A stretch of 64,000 nucleotides of DNA from Streptomyces sp. NBC_01750 (GTDB lineage Bacteria; Actinomycetota; Actinomycetes; Streptomycetales; Streptomycetaceae), in contig NZ_CP109137.1 in NCBI RefSeq assembly GCF_035918095.1, positions 4,838,001 to 4,902,000 of the forward strand, read 5' to 3'. The notes beneath the pieces were generated by a model. The model worked only from the letters and a program-made list of their open reading frames with translations, did no database searches and was not told where the DNA came from. Positions within the stretch are counted from its first letter, which is position 1. Each line of letters begins with the position of its first letter. The position numbers and the translations under genes were made by a program. Positions 8,313-18,313 of this stretch are shown piece after piece.

Positions 8313-10583
8313 CTACTTCACCGGCTCGGGCTCCGGCGCGTCCTTGGACTCCTCGGAGGCAGCCGGGTCGGCCGGAGGCGTGCGCACCGAGTCGAGCAGC
8401 AGCTGCGCCACGTCCACGACCTGGAGCGATTCCTTCGCCTTGCCTTCGTTCTTCTTGCCGTTCACCGAGTCCGTGAGCATGACCAGGCAGAACGGGCAGG
8501 CGGTGGAGACGATGTCCGGGTTCAGCGAAAGGGCCTCATCAACACGCTCGGTGTTGATGCGCTTGCCGATCCGCTCCTCCATCCACATCCGGGCACCACC
8601 GGCGCCGCAGCAGAAGCCGCGTTCCTTGTGGCGGTGCATCTCCTCGTTCCGCAGGCCCGGCACCTTCGCGATGATCTCGCGCGGCGGCGTGTAGACCTTG
8701 TTGTGACGGCCCAGGTAGCAGGGGTCGTGGTACGTGATCAGACCCTCGACCGGCGTCACCGGAATCAGCTTGCCCTCGTCGATGAGGTGCTGGAGCAGCT
8801 GCGTGTGGTGGATGACCTCGAACTCGCCGCCCAGCTGCGGGTACTCGTTCGCGATCGTGTTGAAGCAGTGCGGGCAGGTCGCGACGATCTTCTTCGACGA
8901 CTTGGGCTTCTTCGTCGAGGGGTCCTCGTCGTCCTCGCCGTACGCCATGTTCAGCATGGCCACGTTCTCCTGGCCGAGCTGCTGGAACAGCGGCTCGTTG
9001 CCCAGGCGCCGGGCCGAGTCACCCGTGCACTTCTCGTCGCCGCCCATGATCGCGAACTTCACGCCCGCGATGTGCAGGAGCTCGGCGAAGGCCTTGGTGG
9101 TCTTCTTCGCCCGGTCCTCCAGGGCGCCCGCGCAGCCGACCCAGTACAGATAGTCGACTTCGGACAGGTCCTCGACGTCCTTGCCGACGATCGGGACCTC
9201 GAAGTCGACCTCCTTGGTCCACTCGACGCGCTGCTTCTTCGCAAGACCCCAGGGGTTGCCCTTCTTCTCCAGGTTCTTGAGCATCGTGCCCGCCTCGGAC
9301 GGGAACGCGGACTCGATCATCACCTGGTAGCGGCGCATGTCGACGATGTGGTCGATGTGCTCGATATCGACCGGGCACTGCTCCACGCACGCACCGCAGG
9401 TGGTGCAGGACCAGAGCACGTCCGGGTCGATGACGCCGTTCTCCTCGAGCGTCCCGATCAGCGGACGCTCGGCCTCGGCGAGGGCCGCCGCCGGCACGTC
9501 CTTGAGTGCCTCGGCCGAAGCCTTCTCCTCGCCCTCCATCGTCTTGCCGCCGCCGGCCAGCAGATACGGGGCCTTGGCGTGCGCGTGATCGCGCAGCGAC
9601 ATGATCAGGAGCTTCGGAGAGAGGGGCTTTCCGGTGTTCCAGGCGGGGCACTGCGACTGGCAGCGGCCGCACTCCGTACACGTGGAGAAGTCGAGGATGC
9701 CCTTCCAGGAGAACTGCTCCACCTGGGATACGCCGAAGACGTCGTCCTCGCCCGGGTCCTCGAAGTCGATCTCCTTGCCGCCGCTCGTCATCGGCAGGAG
9801 CGCGCCGAGCGCGGTCGAGCCGTCGGCGTTCCGCTTGAACCAGATGTTCGGGAAGCCGAGGAAGCGGTGCCAGGCGACACCCATGTTGGTGTTGAGCGAG
9901 ACCGTGATCATCCAGATCAGCGAGGTGCCGATCTTGATCATCGCGGTGAAGTAGATGAGGTTCTGGAGCGCCCCGAGGCTGAGCCCCTTGAAGGCGAGGA
10001 CCAGCGGATACGAGACGAAGTAAGCGGCCTCGTAGCCCTCGACATGGTGGATCGCGCCCTCGAGCCCGCGCAGGGCGAGGATCGCGAGACCGATGGTGAG
10101 GATGACGTACTCGACGAAGTACGCCTGCCAGGCCTTGGAGCCGGCGAAGCGCGACTTGCGGCCCGCCCGCGAGGGCAGGTTCAGCAGCCGGATCGCCATC
10201 AGCACGACGATGCCGACGACCGTCATCAGGCCGATGAACTCGATGTACATCTCGAACGGCAGGAAGCCGCCGATGACCGGCAGCGTCCAGTCCGCCTGGA
10301 AGAGCTGTCCGTATGCCTGCGCCAGCGTCGGCGGCAGGGTGAGGAAGCCGATCGCGACAAACCAGTGGGCGAAGCCCACGATCCCCCACCGGTTCATCCG
10401 GGTGTGGCCGAGGAACTCCTTGACCAGGGTGATCGTGCGCTGCTTGGGATTGTCGGTACGGCTGCCCGCGGGCACGGCCTGGCCGAGCCTGACGAACCGG
10501 TAGATCTGCGCGACGGCTCGGGCGATGAGCGCAACGCCGACCACGGTCAGGACCAGCGACACGATGATCGCGGCGAGTTGCAT
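8313..10583 (-). CDS. etfD: membrane Fe-S oxidoreductase of EtfD type
   Basis: 756 residues. The N-terminal third has about five transmembrane helices. Then come two [4Fe-4S] ferredoxin motifs, CTECGRCQSQCP (residues 302-312) and CTTCGACVEQCP (393-403), and two CCG-type domains with WVGCAGA, CPHCFNT and GFCCGAGG. This is the heterodisulfide-reductase-like arrangement of EtfD (M. tuberculosis Rv0338c), which passes electrons from ETF, reduced by acyl-CoA dehydrogenases, to menaquinone. No etfAB or fad genes are adjacent. The C-terminus is an acidic, Pro-rich tail. A TetR-like palindrome lies in its promoter. Family assignment is firm; physiological role is by analogy. Confidence 0.85.
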   Translation of the reverse strand: MQLAAIIVSLVLTVVGVALIARAVAQIYRFVRLGQAVPAGSRTDNPKQRTITLVKEFLGHTRMNRWGIVGFAHWFVAIGFLTLPPTLAQAYGQLFQADWTLPVIGGFLPFEMYIEFIGLMTVVGIVVLMAIRLLNLPSRAGRKSRFAGSKAWQAYFVEYVILTIGLAILALRGLEGAIHHVEGYEAAYFVSYPLVLAFKGLSLGALQNLIYFTAMIKIGTSLIWMITVSLNTNMGVAWHRFLGFPNIWFKRNADGSTALGALLPMTSGGKEIDFEDPGEDDVFGVSQVEQFSWKGILDFSTCTECGRCQSQCPAWNTGKPLSPKLLIMSLRDHAHAKAPYLLAGGGKTMEGEEKASAEALKDVPAAALAEAERPLIGTLEENGVIDPDVLWSCTTCGACVEQCPVDIEHIDHIVDMRRYQVMIESAFPSEAGTMLKNLEKKGNPWGLAKKQRVEWTKEVDFEVPIVGKDVEDLSEVDYLYWVGCAGALEDRAKKTTKAFAELLHIAGVKFAIMGGDEKCTGDSARRLGNEPLFQQLGQENVAMLNMAYGEDDEDPSTKKPKSSKKIVATCPHCFNTIANEYPQLGGEFEVIHHTQLLQHLIDEGKLIPVTPVEGLITYHDPCYLGRHNKVYTPPREIIAKVPGLRNEEMHRHKERGFCCGAGGARMWMEERIGKRINTERVDEALSLNPDIVSTACPFCLVMLTDSVNGKKNEGKAKESLQVVDVAQLLLDSVRTPPADPAASEESKDAPEPEPVK

Positions 10584-10627
10584 TTGGGGGCTCCTCGGGC
10601 CTGCGAGGGTGGGATTCGGCGACTTCT

Positions 10628-10645
10628 ACTAAGCGGTAACTTAAT
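10628..10645. promoter_or_regulatory. palindrome upstream of etfD
   Basis: ACTAAGCGGTAACTTAAT has TAAG and CTTA arms around a six-base centre, about 45 bases before the etfD start. The region is AT-richer than its surroundings. It resembles a TetR-type operator for fatty-acid genes, but this is inference only. Confidence 0.4.
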
Positions 10646-10713
10646 CAGTCCGTTGCTGAGAGTACCCACTTATTGCGCCGCACTGTAGCCGCGCACGCGG
10701 TGATCTGTGTCGC

Positions 10714-11271
10714 TCAGGCAAGCCTGACCGGGCGGGCCCGGCGAGGACGGACCGGAGCGAGCCCGGTGAAAGCGGCCGGGAGGGTCCGGGCCAGGATCAG
10801 CAGGTCCAGTCCCAGCCAATACTCCTCCATGTAGTGCAGATCGAGCACGGCCATCTCCTCCCAGGGGAGTTCGGAGCGTCCGCTGATCTGCCAGAGGCCG
10901 GTGATGCCGGGGCGTACGCCGAGCCGGGCGCGGCCGGCTCCGGTGGCGGGCCCGGAGTTCTCCGGCGGCAGCGGCCGGGGGCCGACCAGCGACATCTCGC
11001 CGCGCGCCACATTGATCAGCTGGGGCAGCTCGTCGAGGAAATGGTCGCGCAGCGCCCGTCCGACGGGTGTGCTGCAGCGGGTGCCGGCCCGTCGCGTACG
11101 GAACGTCAGCATTGCAAAGGTGCGGCCGCCGAGACCGGCCCTGTCCTGGCGGGTCAGTACGGGCCCCGGAGAGGTGAGCGCGACCGCCGCGGTGACCGCG
11201 AGCAGTACCGGGGACAGGAGCAGCAGCAGGATCAGACTGCCCGTCAGATCGACGGCTCGCTTTGCAGGCAT
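10714..11271 (-). CDS. bacterial sugar transferase (undecaprenyl-phosphate glycosylphosphotransferase type)
   Basis: About 185 residues from ATG 11271, which has a GAAAGG ribosome site; an upstream in-frame start lacks one. It begins with KRAVDL and one long hydrophobic helix (residues 10-33), then shows family blocks: FRTRRAG, DELPQLINVARGEMSLVGPRP and RPGITGLWQISGRSE. This is the catalytic C-terminal domain of WcaJ/PglC-like enzymes that load the first sugar phosphate on the lipid carrier at the membrane. The family's usual signature near the start, KxFxTM, is altered to LTFRTRR. No other polysaccharide genes are adjacent, so the glycan is unknown. Confidence 0.8.
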   Translation of the reverse strand: MPAKRAVDLTGSLILLLLLSPVLLAVTAAVALTSPGPVLTRQDRAGLGGRTFAMLTFRTRRAGTRCSTPVGRALRDHFLDELPQLINVARGEMSLVGPRPLPPENSGPATGAGRARLGVRPGITGLWQISGRSELPWEEMAVLDLHYMEEYWLGLDLLILARTLPAAFTGLAPVRPRRARPVRLA

Positions 11272-11430
11272 GGGTACACGCCTTTCATCACGATTGACAG
11301 TTATTAACCGATTTTTTCGGCTTTGACTCTCGCAGATGAGCGCTGTGCGAAACCCGTGCGCCACGCGCGTGGGCCCTTGGGGGCGGGATGGGCGCAGGAG
11401 TCGGCAAGGGTGCACGTAAGTGCCGGATAA

Positions 11431-14015
<2,585 letters not shown>

Positions 14016-14045
14016 CGCAATGATCATCCGAGAGGAGGGACGTCG

Positions 14046-15230
14046 ATGAGTACGAAGGACTTCGTCGAGAAGGACTACTACAAGGTTCTCGGCGTCCCGA
14101 AGGATGCCACCGAGGCCGAGATCAAGAAGGCGTACCGGAAGCTCGCCCGCGAGTTCCACCCGGACGCCAACAAGGGCGACGCCAAGGCCGAGGGTCGTTT
14201 CAAGGAGATCTCCGAGGCCAACGACATCCTCGGCGACCCCAAGCGGCGCAAGGAGTACGACGAGGCGCGCGCCCTCTTCGGCAACGGTGGCTTCCGGCCG
14301 GGTCCCGGCGGCCCCGGCGGCACTTTCAACTTCGACCTGGGCGACCTCTTCGGAGGCGCACAGGGCGGGACGCAGAGTGGCGCCGGAGGCTTCGGTGGCG
14401 GTCTCGGCGATGTGTTCGGCGGCCTGTTCAACCGTGGCGCCGCCGGCACGGGTACGCGTACCCAGCCGCGCCGTGGCCAGGACATCGAGTCCGAGGTGAC
14501 GCTCAGCTTCACCGAGGCGGTGGACGGGGCCACGGTCCCGCTGCGGATGTCCAGTTCGGCGGCGTGCAAGGCGTGTTCGGGCACCGGCGACAGAAACGGT
14601 ACGCCTCGGGTGTGCCCGACCTGTGTCGGCACCGGCCAGGTCTCGCGCGGCGGCAGCGGCTCCTTCTCGCTCACCGACCCGTGCGTGGACTGCAAGGGCC
14701 GCGGCCTGATCGCACAGGACCCCTGCGACGTCTGCAAGGGCAGTGGGCGCGCCCGCTCCTCGCGCACCATGCAGGTCCGTATCCCCGCGGGCGTCTCCGA
14801 CGGCCAGCGGATCCGGCTGCGCGGCAAGGGCGCACCGGGCGAACGAGGCGGCCCGGCCGGCGACCTGTACGTCGTCGTGCATGTCGGTGCCCACTCCGTC
14901 TTCGGCCGCAAGGGCGACAACCTCACGGTCACCGTGCCCGTCAGCTACGTGGAGGCGGCCCTCGGCGGCGAGGTGAAGGTGCCGACCCTCGGCGGTCCCC
15001 CGGTCACGCTGAAACTGCCCGCAGGGACGCCCAACGGTCGTACGATGCGTGCCCGCGGCAAGGGTGCGGTCCGCAAGGACGGCACCCGCGGCGACCTGCT
15101 GGTCACCGTCGAGGTCGCGGTCCCCAAGGAGCTGAGCGACAAGGCGAAGGAAGCGCTGGAGGCCTACCGCGAAGCCACCGCGGAGGAGGACCCGCGGGCC
15201 GAGCTGTTCCAGGCCGCGAAGGGAGCATGA
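14046..15230 (+). CDS. dnaJ: co-chaperone DnaJ
   Basis: 394 residues. The J domain covers residues 10-75 with the HPD tripeptide in REFHPDANKG. A Gly/Phe-rich linker follows, then four zinc-finger repeats CKACSGTG, CPTCVGTG, CVDCKGRG and CDVCKGSG, and the C-terminal substrate domains. DnaJ stimulates DnaK ATPase and delivers clients. It is 30 bases after grpE with a GAGAGGAGG-like ribosome site and only four bases before hspR. It is the operon-borne DnaJ1 type. Confidence 0.97.
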   Translation: MSTKDFVEKDYYKVLGVPKDATEAEIKKAYRKLAREFHPDANKGDAKAEGRFKEISEANDILGDPKRRKEYDEARALFGNGGFRPGPGGPGGTFNFDLGDLFGGAQGGTQSGAGGFGGGLGDVFGGLFNRGAAGTGTRTQPRRGQDIESEVTLSFTEAVDGATVPLRMSSSAACKACSGTGDRNGTPRVCPTCVGTGQVSRGGSGSFSLTDPCVDCKGRGLIAQDPCDVCKGSGRARSSRTMQVRIPAGVSDGQRIRLRGKGAPGERGGPAGDLYVVVHVGAHSVFGRKGDNLTVTVPVSYVEAALGGEVKVPTLGGPPVTLKLPAGTPNGRTMRARGKGAVRKDGTRGDLLVTVEVAVPKELSDKAKEALEAYREATAEEDPRAELFQAAKGA

Positions 15231-15234
15231 GGCA

Positions 15235-15696
15235 ATGGACGGACGTCGCCGACAGTATTCAGCTGTCAGCAGGGCTTACGAACTGACCGACGAGTCGCCG
15301 GTGTACGTGATCTCGGTGGCGGCGCAGCTCTCGGGTCTGCATCCGCAGACCCTGCGGCAGTACGACCGGCTGGGTCTGGTCTCGCCGGACCGTACGGCAG
15401 GCCGGGGCCGGCGCTACTCCGCCCGCGACATCGAACTGCTTCGCACCGTCCAGCAGTTGTCGCAGAACGAGGGCATCAACCTGGCCGGGATCAAGCGCAT
15501 CATCGAACTGGAGAACCAGGTGGCGGCGCTCCAGCAGCGGGTGGTGGAGCTGTCTGCGGCCGTGGACGGCGCGGCGGCGGCGATGCAGCAGCGCGAGGCG
15601 CAGGTGCATGCCTCCTACCGGCGCGATCTGGTGCCGTACCAGGATGTGCAGCAGGCGAGCGCGCTGGTGGTCTGGCGGCCCAAGCGTCCCGAGTAG
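15235..15696 (+). CDS. hspR: heat-shock repressor HspR (MerR-like)
   Basis: 153 residues. A MerR-type winged helix-turn-helix occupies residues 23-95 (YVISVAAQLSGLHPQTLRQYDRLGL, then RGRRYSARDIELL), followed by a coiled coil. HspR binds HAIR sequences and represses dnaK and clpB. Three HAIR sites are in this window, two before its own operon and one before clpB, so autoregulation is predicted. It is the last gene of the operon and is followed by a very strong hairpin. Confidence 0.96.
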   Translation: MDGRRRQYSAVSRAYELTDESPVYVISVAAQLSGLHPQTLRQYDRLGLVSPDRTAGRGRRYSARDIELLRTVQQLSQNEGINLAGIKRIIELENQVAALQQRVVELSAAVDGAAAAMQQREAQVHASYRRDLVPYQDVQQASALVVWRPKRPE

Positions 15697-15732
15697 CACC
15701 GGAGTCGTGTCCCGAGCAGGACCGCAGTTGTG

Positions 15733-15777
15733 CGGCTGAGGGGCCGGAGAGCGAGTCGCTCTCCGGCCCCTCAGCCG
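15733..15777. terminator. 21-base-pair hairpin after the dnaK operon
   Basis: A perfect 21-base-pair stem with a three-base loop AGT lies 37 bases after hspR. It separates the operon from the convergent LuxR-type gene and is symmetric, so it may serve both strands. Confidence 0.85.
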
Positions 15778-15879
15778 TGTGAAACATGTGACGGGACGCC
15801 AGCTTCTTACGTTCCCTTCTCGCGTCCTGTGGCGTTCCCAATGCAAACGGTCCCGCCGGCCACCCCGCTGTCCCGGGCC

Positions 15880-16863
15880 TCAGCCCTCGTGCTCCAGAAT
15901 CCCCGACTGCGCGATGAGATAGCCGAGTTGGGTCCGGCTGCCGCTGCCCAGCGCGGAGCCCAGCTTGGCGATATGGGCACGGCAGGTACGGACGTTCATG
16001 CCGAGCCGCCGGGCGATGGCCTCGTCCACATGGCCCTCGACCAGCAGCTTGGCGATCGAGCGCTGGACGCCTGTGATGCCGTCCAGCGGGGGGCCGTAGG
16101 AGACCTGCTCCTCCCACGGGATGCCGTGCAGCCAGAACTGCTCGAAGACGCCGACGAGATACTCGACGATTCCCTTGTGCCGTAGCTCAAGTGCCGAGAG
16201 CCTGTCGCTACTTGCCGGTATGAACGCTACTTTCCGGTCGACAATGATCAGCCGGTCGATGATCTCCTCGAGCGTGCGCACCTCCACGCCGGACGGGCCG
16301 ACCTGCTCCATGTAGGAGAGCGTGGCCGGGTGGTGGCGGGCCGTGTGCTGGTAGAGCGTCCGCATCCGTACGCCGCGGTCGATCAGCGGCTCCACGCGGC
16401 GCAGAGCCTTCTCCAGGATGTGCGGCTGCCGCCCGCTGCCGGGCTGCACCGTGAGGAGCTCCTCCGAACACTCTGCGGTGACCTGGTCAAGGGTTGTGTT
16501 GATGCGGTTGAGACCCTCGAGGACGGTGATCCCCTGTGGGACGGTGGAGTTCTGAGCACTGAACGCCATGAATGGCTCAAGTGCGTCGGTCAGAGCGACA
16601 GTTCGCCGTCGGCGCTCTTGGATCTCCCGCTCGATGGGGTGTATCAGCTGTGTCAGCGCAGTGGTCGGTGGAACCGGACGGAGCCACTGAGCGTCGTCGG
16701 GATCCGGATGCAGCAGGGCGAGATCGAAGAGGCAGGGTGTGGGTTCCGCCTCTGACCGGGCTATTCGCCCGGTCCGCAGAGCGGTGATGTAGAGAACCTT
16801 CCCCGCTTCGCACAGCTCGCCGTCTGCGTGAGGGTGTCCCGTTTCGCCCTCCTTCGATGACAT
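15880..16863 (-). CDS. LuxR-type HTH regulator with a large N-terminal domain
   Basis: 327 residues from ATG 16863, preceded by GAGGGGG. Residues 1-250 form an unassigned Streptomyces-type sensor domain with a charged helix (IEREIQERRRRTVALTDA), an EELLTVQPG strand and a RTLYQHTARH block reminiscent of a TrmB/phospholipase-D-like fold. The last 65 residues are a LuxR/GerE HTH (GVQRSIAKLLVEGHVDEAIARRLGM). There is no receiver domain, so it is an orphan regulator. It diverges from the GEPSWG-repeat peptide gene with 126 bases between starts, suggesting it controls that gene and itself. Confidence 0.85.
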   Translation of the reverse strand: MSSKEGETGHPHADGELCEAGKVLYITALRTGRIARSEAEPTPCLFDLALLHPDPDDAQWLRPVPPTTALTQLIHPIEREIQERRRRTVALTDALEPFMAFSAQNSTVPQGITVLEGLNRINTTLDQVTAECSEELLTVQPGSGRQPHILEKALRRVEPLIDRGVRMRTLYQHTARHHPATLSYMEQVGPSGVEVRTLEEIIDRLIIVDRKVAFIPASSDRLSALELRHKGIVEYLVGVFEQFWLHGIPWEEQVSYGPPLDGITGVQRSIAKLLVEGHVDEAIARRLGMNVRTCRAHIAKLGSALGSGSRTQLGYLIAQSGILEHEG

Positions 16864-16879
16864 ATGCACCCCCTCAGGC

Positions 16880-16894
16880 TCCTGCATTACAGGA
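16880..16894. promoter_or_regulatory. inverted repeat in the LuxR/peptide divergent promoter
   Basis: TCCTG, five bases, CAGGA. It is the only clear dyad between the regulator and the repeat-peptide gene and is a candidate site for the regulator. It lies only about 17 bases upstream of the regulator's start, as expected of autorepression. Confidence 0.4.
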
Positions 16895-16989
16895 ACATGA
16901 TGCCTGCCGTCGCTGGTGCAAGCGTTCGGAGTGAGACATCGTCTTATGCGCGGGGGAGGAGGAATGATCAAAAGAGGTGGAGATCACCC

Positions 16990-17301
16990 ATGTCTAGGAC
17001 GCTTCGTGCTCTTTGTGCTCTTGCCATAGCGGCGGCCGCGCTCGGTGCGGTGGCTTCCGGCGAGCCCTCCTGGGGTAGCTCTCCCGCCGGCGCGGTGACG
17101 GCAGCCCCTGGCGAACCTTCGTGGGGCTTCGCTCCCGCGGACGCTGTGGCAGCAACGCCCGGTGAGCCCTCCTGGGGTGTCGTCGCGGCAGACGCGGTGC
17201 GTACTCCTGGTGAGCCTTCCTGGGGTGTGGCGCCGGCAGATGCCGCGGGTACTCCTGGTGAGCCTTCCTGGGGTGTCGCTCCGGCCCGCACGGACGCATG
17301 A
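16990..17301 (+). CDS. exported multi-repeat peptide precursor (five GEPSWG repeats)
   Basis: 103 residues from ATG 16990 with a GAGGTGGAGA ribosome site. Residues 1-22 are a signal peptide (SRTLR, Ala/Leu core, AVA cleavage site). The rest is five copies of GEPSWG at residues 24, 41, 58, 74 and 90, separated by 10-11-residue Ala/Pro/Asp spacers such as VAPADAVRTP. The hexapeptide is invariant although its codons vary (GAG/GAA, CCC/CCT, TCC/TCG), so selection acts on the peptide. No Cys is present outside the signal. The layout is that of a multi-core secreted precursor or a repetitive wall protein. It is translationally coupled to the next gene. I do not recognise a described family. Confidence 0.8.
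   Translation: MSRTLRALCALAIAAAALGAVASGEPSWGSSPAGAVTAAPGEPSWGFAPADAVAATPGEPSWGVVAADAVRTPGEPSWGVAPADAAGTPGEPSWGVAPARTDA
17059..17274 (+). repeat. five GEPSWG coding repeats
   Basis: Copies start at 17059, 17110, 17161, 17209 and 17257, so periods are 51, 51, 48 and 48 bases. The last two copies are nearly identical at the DNA level; the first three differ by synonymous changes within the hexapeptide. Confidence 0.9.
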
Positions 17302-17618
17302 CCGTTCCACCGGACGACCGGGTCTTCCGGCGTGAAATGGCTACGGCCTACCGATCGGGGTGGCATTTCATCGACCTCGTCACGGCAATCCCCCACCGTG
17401 GCGACTCGTTGATGGTCACCCTCTTCGGAGAGCCGATAGTCGTGGCGCGCGAGGAGGACGAGGACGTCCGCGCGTATCGGTGCCTTCGCAGGCCCCGTGG
17501 AGCTCCACAGCCCGTCCGCTGTGCCATCCGGTACGGCATGATTTTCGTCAATCTCGACCAGCGGGACCACCAGCTGGTCGAGCCCGACACCACCACCGCC
17601 ACCCCCCGCAGTGCCTGA
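17298..17618 (+). CDS. Rieske-like protein lacking histidine ligands
   Basis: 106 residues whose ATG overlaps the peptide gene stop (ATGA). Residues 15-90 follow the N-terminal Rieske domain of ring-hydroxylating oxygenases: GWHFIDLVTAI, then a gepvVVAREEDEDVRAY-like strand, then RGAP and the closing strand MIFVNLD. The Cys-x-His and Cys-x2-His cluster motifs are not intact: Cys62 and Cys75 remain but no His accompanies either, and the segment between them is shortened. A canonical [2Fe-2S] centre is therefore unlikely. Coupling suggests it binds, chaperones or modifies the repeat peptide. The function is unknown; similarity is by pattern only. Confidence 0.7.
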   Translation: MTVPPDDRVFRREMATAYRSGWHFIDLVTAIPHRGDSLMVTLFGEPIVVAREEDEDVRAYRCLRRPRGAPQPVRCAIRYGMIFVNLDQRDHQLVEPDTTTATPRSA

Positions 17619-17660
17619 GCGGTTCCCCCGTCGTTGTAAATCGCTCAGGTGCTTCCCCCA

Positions 17661-17705
17661 CACAGCGGCGCCATCGTGGACCTGAAACACGATGGCGCCG
17701 CTGTG
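17661..17705. terminator. 18-base-pair hairpin closing the peptide cassette
   Basis: A perfect 18-base-pair stem (arm CACAGCGGCGCCATCGTG) with a nine-base loop lies 42 bases after the Rieske-like gene and 61 bases after the convergent gene's stop. It probably terminates both. Confidence 0.85.
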
Positions 17706-17766
17706 CATTTCCCGTACGGAGCTGTGTCCCGTGCGGAAGCGGGACGGCCGGCTTCGGCCGAGTCCG

Positions 17767-18174
17767 TCAGCCGCGTCCCATCGCCCGGTCCAGGGCGATT
17801 TCGATGAGCACCCGGTCCGGGTTGGGTGCCGGCATGCGCTCGTAGCGCTCCGCGTAGCGCCGTACCGCGTCCTCGATGAGCTCCGGCTCCGTGCGTACGG
17901 TCGCCAGCCCCTCCAGCGTCGCCCAGCGCCCCCGGTGGACCTGACAGACGGCCACGCGCGCCCCGCCCTGGCGGTCGGCGGCCAGGATGTTGGCCACCTT
18001 CGTGCTGCTCTTGTTGGTGATGATGCGGGCGAGCCCGGCCTCGGGGTCGTATGTCACGCCCACCGGGACGACGTGCGGGCTGCCGTCCGGACGCTGTGTG
18101 GTGAGCGTGCACAGATGGTATTCACGCCAGAACGCGAGGTATTCGGGACCTGGGTTGCGTACGTCGATGGCCAT
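17767..18174 (-). CDS. PPOX-class / F420-dependent flavoprotein-like enzyme
   Basis: 135 residues from ATG 18174. It is a split beta-barrel of the pyridoxamine 5'-phosphate oxidase-like superfamily with LCTLTTQRPDGSPHVVPVGV, the ITNKSSTKVANI phosphate-binding block and RWATLEGLATV. This pattern matches the Rv1155-type F420-binding subgroup (TIGR03618-like) more than true PdxH, which is longer. Such proteins reduce or bind deazaflavin- or flavin-linked substrates in the cytoplasm. It diverges from clpB, sharing a 139-base promoter region that holds a HAIR site. Confidence 0.85.
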   Translation of the reverse strand: MAIDVRNPGPEYLAFWREYHLCTLTTQRPDGSPHVVPVGVTYDPEAGLARIITNKSSTKVANILAADRQGGARVAVCQVHRGRWATLEGLATVRTEPELIEDAVRRYAERYERMPAPNPDRVLIEIALDRAMGRG

Positions 18175-18229
18175 GCTCTGCAGGGTAATTGTGACGGCAA
18201 CCGGTCGCGTCGGCACCGCCTGCTCCCTG

Positions 18230-18250
18230 CTTGAGTGAAGTAGACTCAAC
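18230..18250. promoter_or_regulatory. HspR operator HAIR (clpB promoter)
   Basis: CTTGAGT, seven bases, ACTCAAC; one mismatch to consensus. It lies 64 bases before clpB and places clpB in the HspR regulon. It is also about 56 bases before the divergent PPOX-type gene. Confidence 0.9.
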
Positions 18251-18313
18251 TTTGTGCAGGTTGAATGAGTCAGTGTTGACGGAAGAGCCCTTGAGCGAGG
18301 AGGAGAGACCGCA

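Noticed and set aside
8016..10688. Very long open frame on the plus strand across the Fe-S oxidoreductase gene
   Set aside because: It has Arg/Asp/Gly-biased composition with no domain and lies exactly antisense to a gene with clear motifs. High G+C keeps such shadow frames open.
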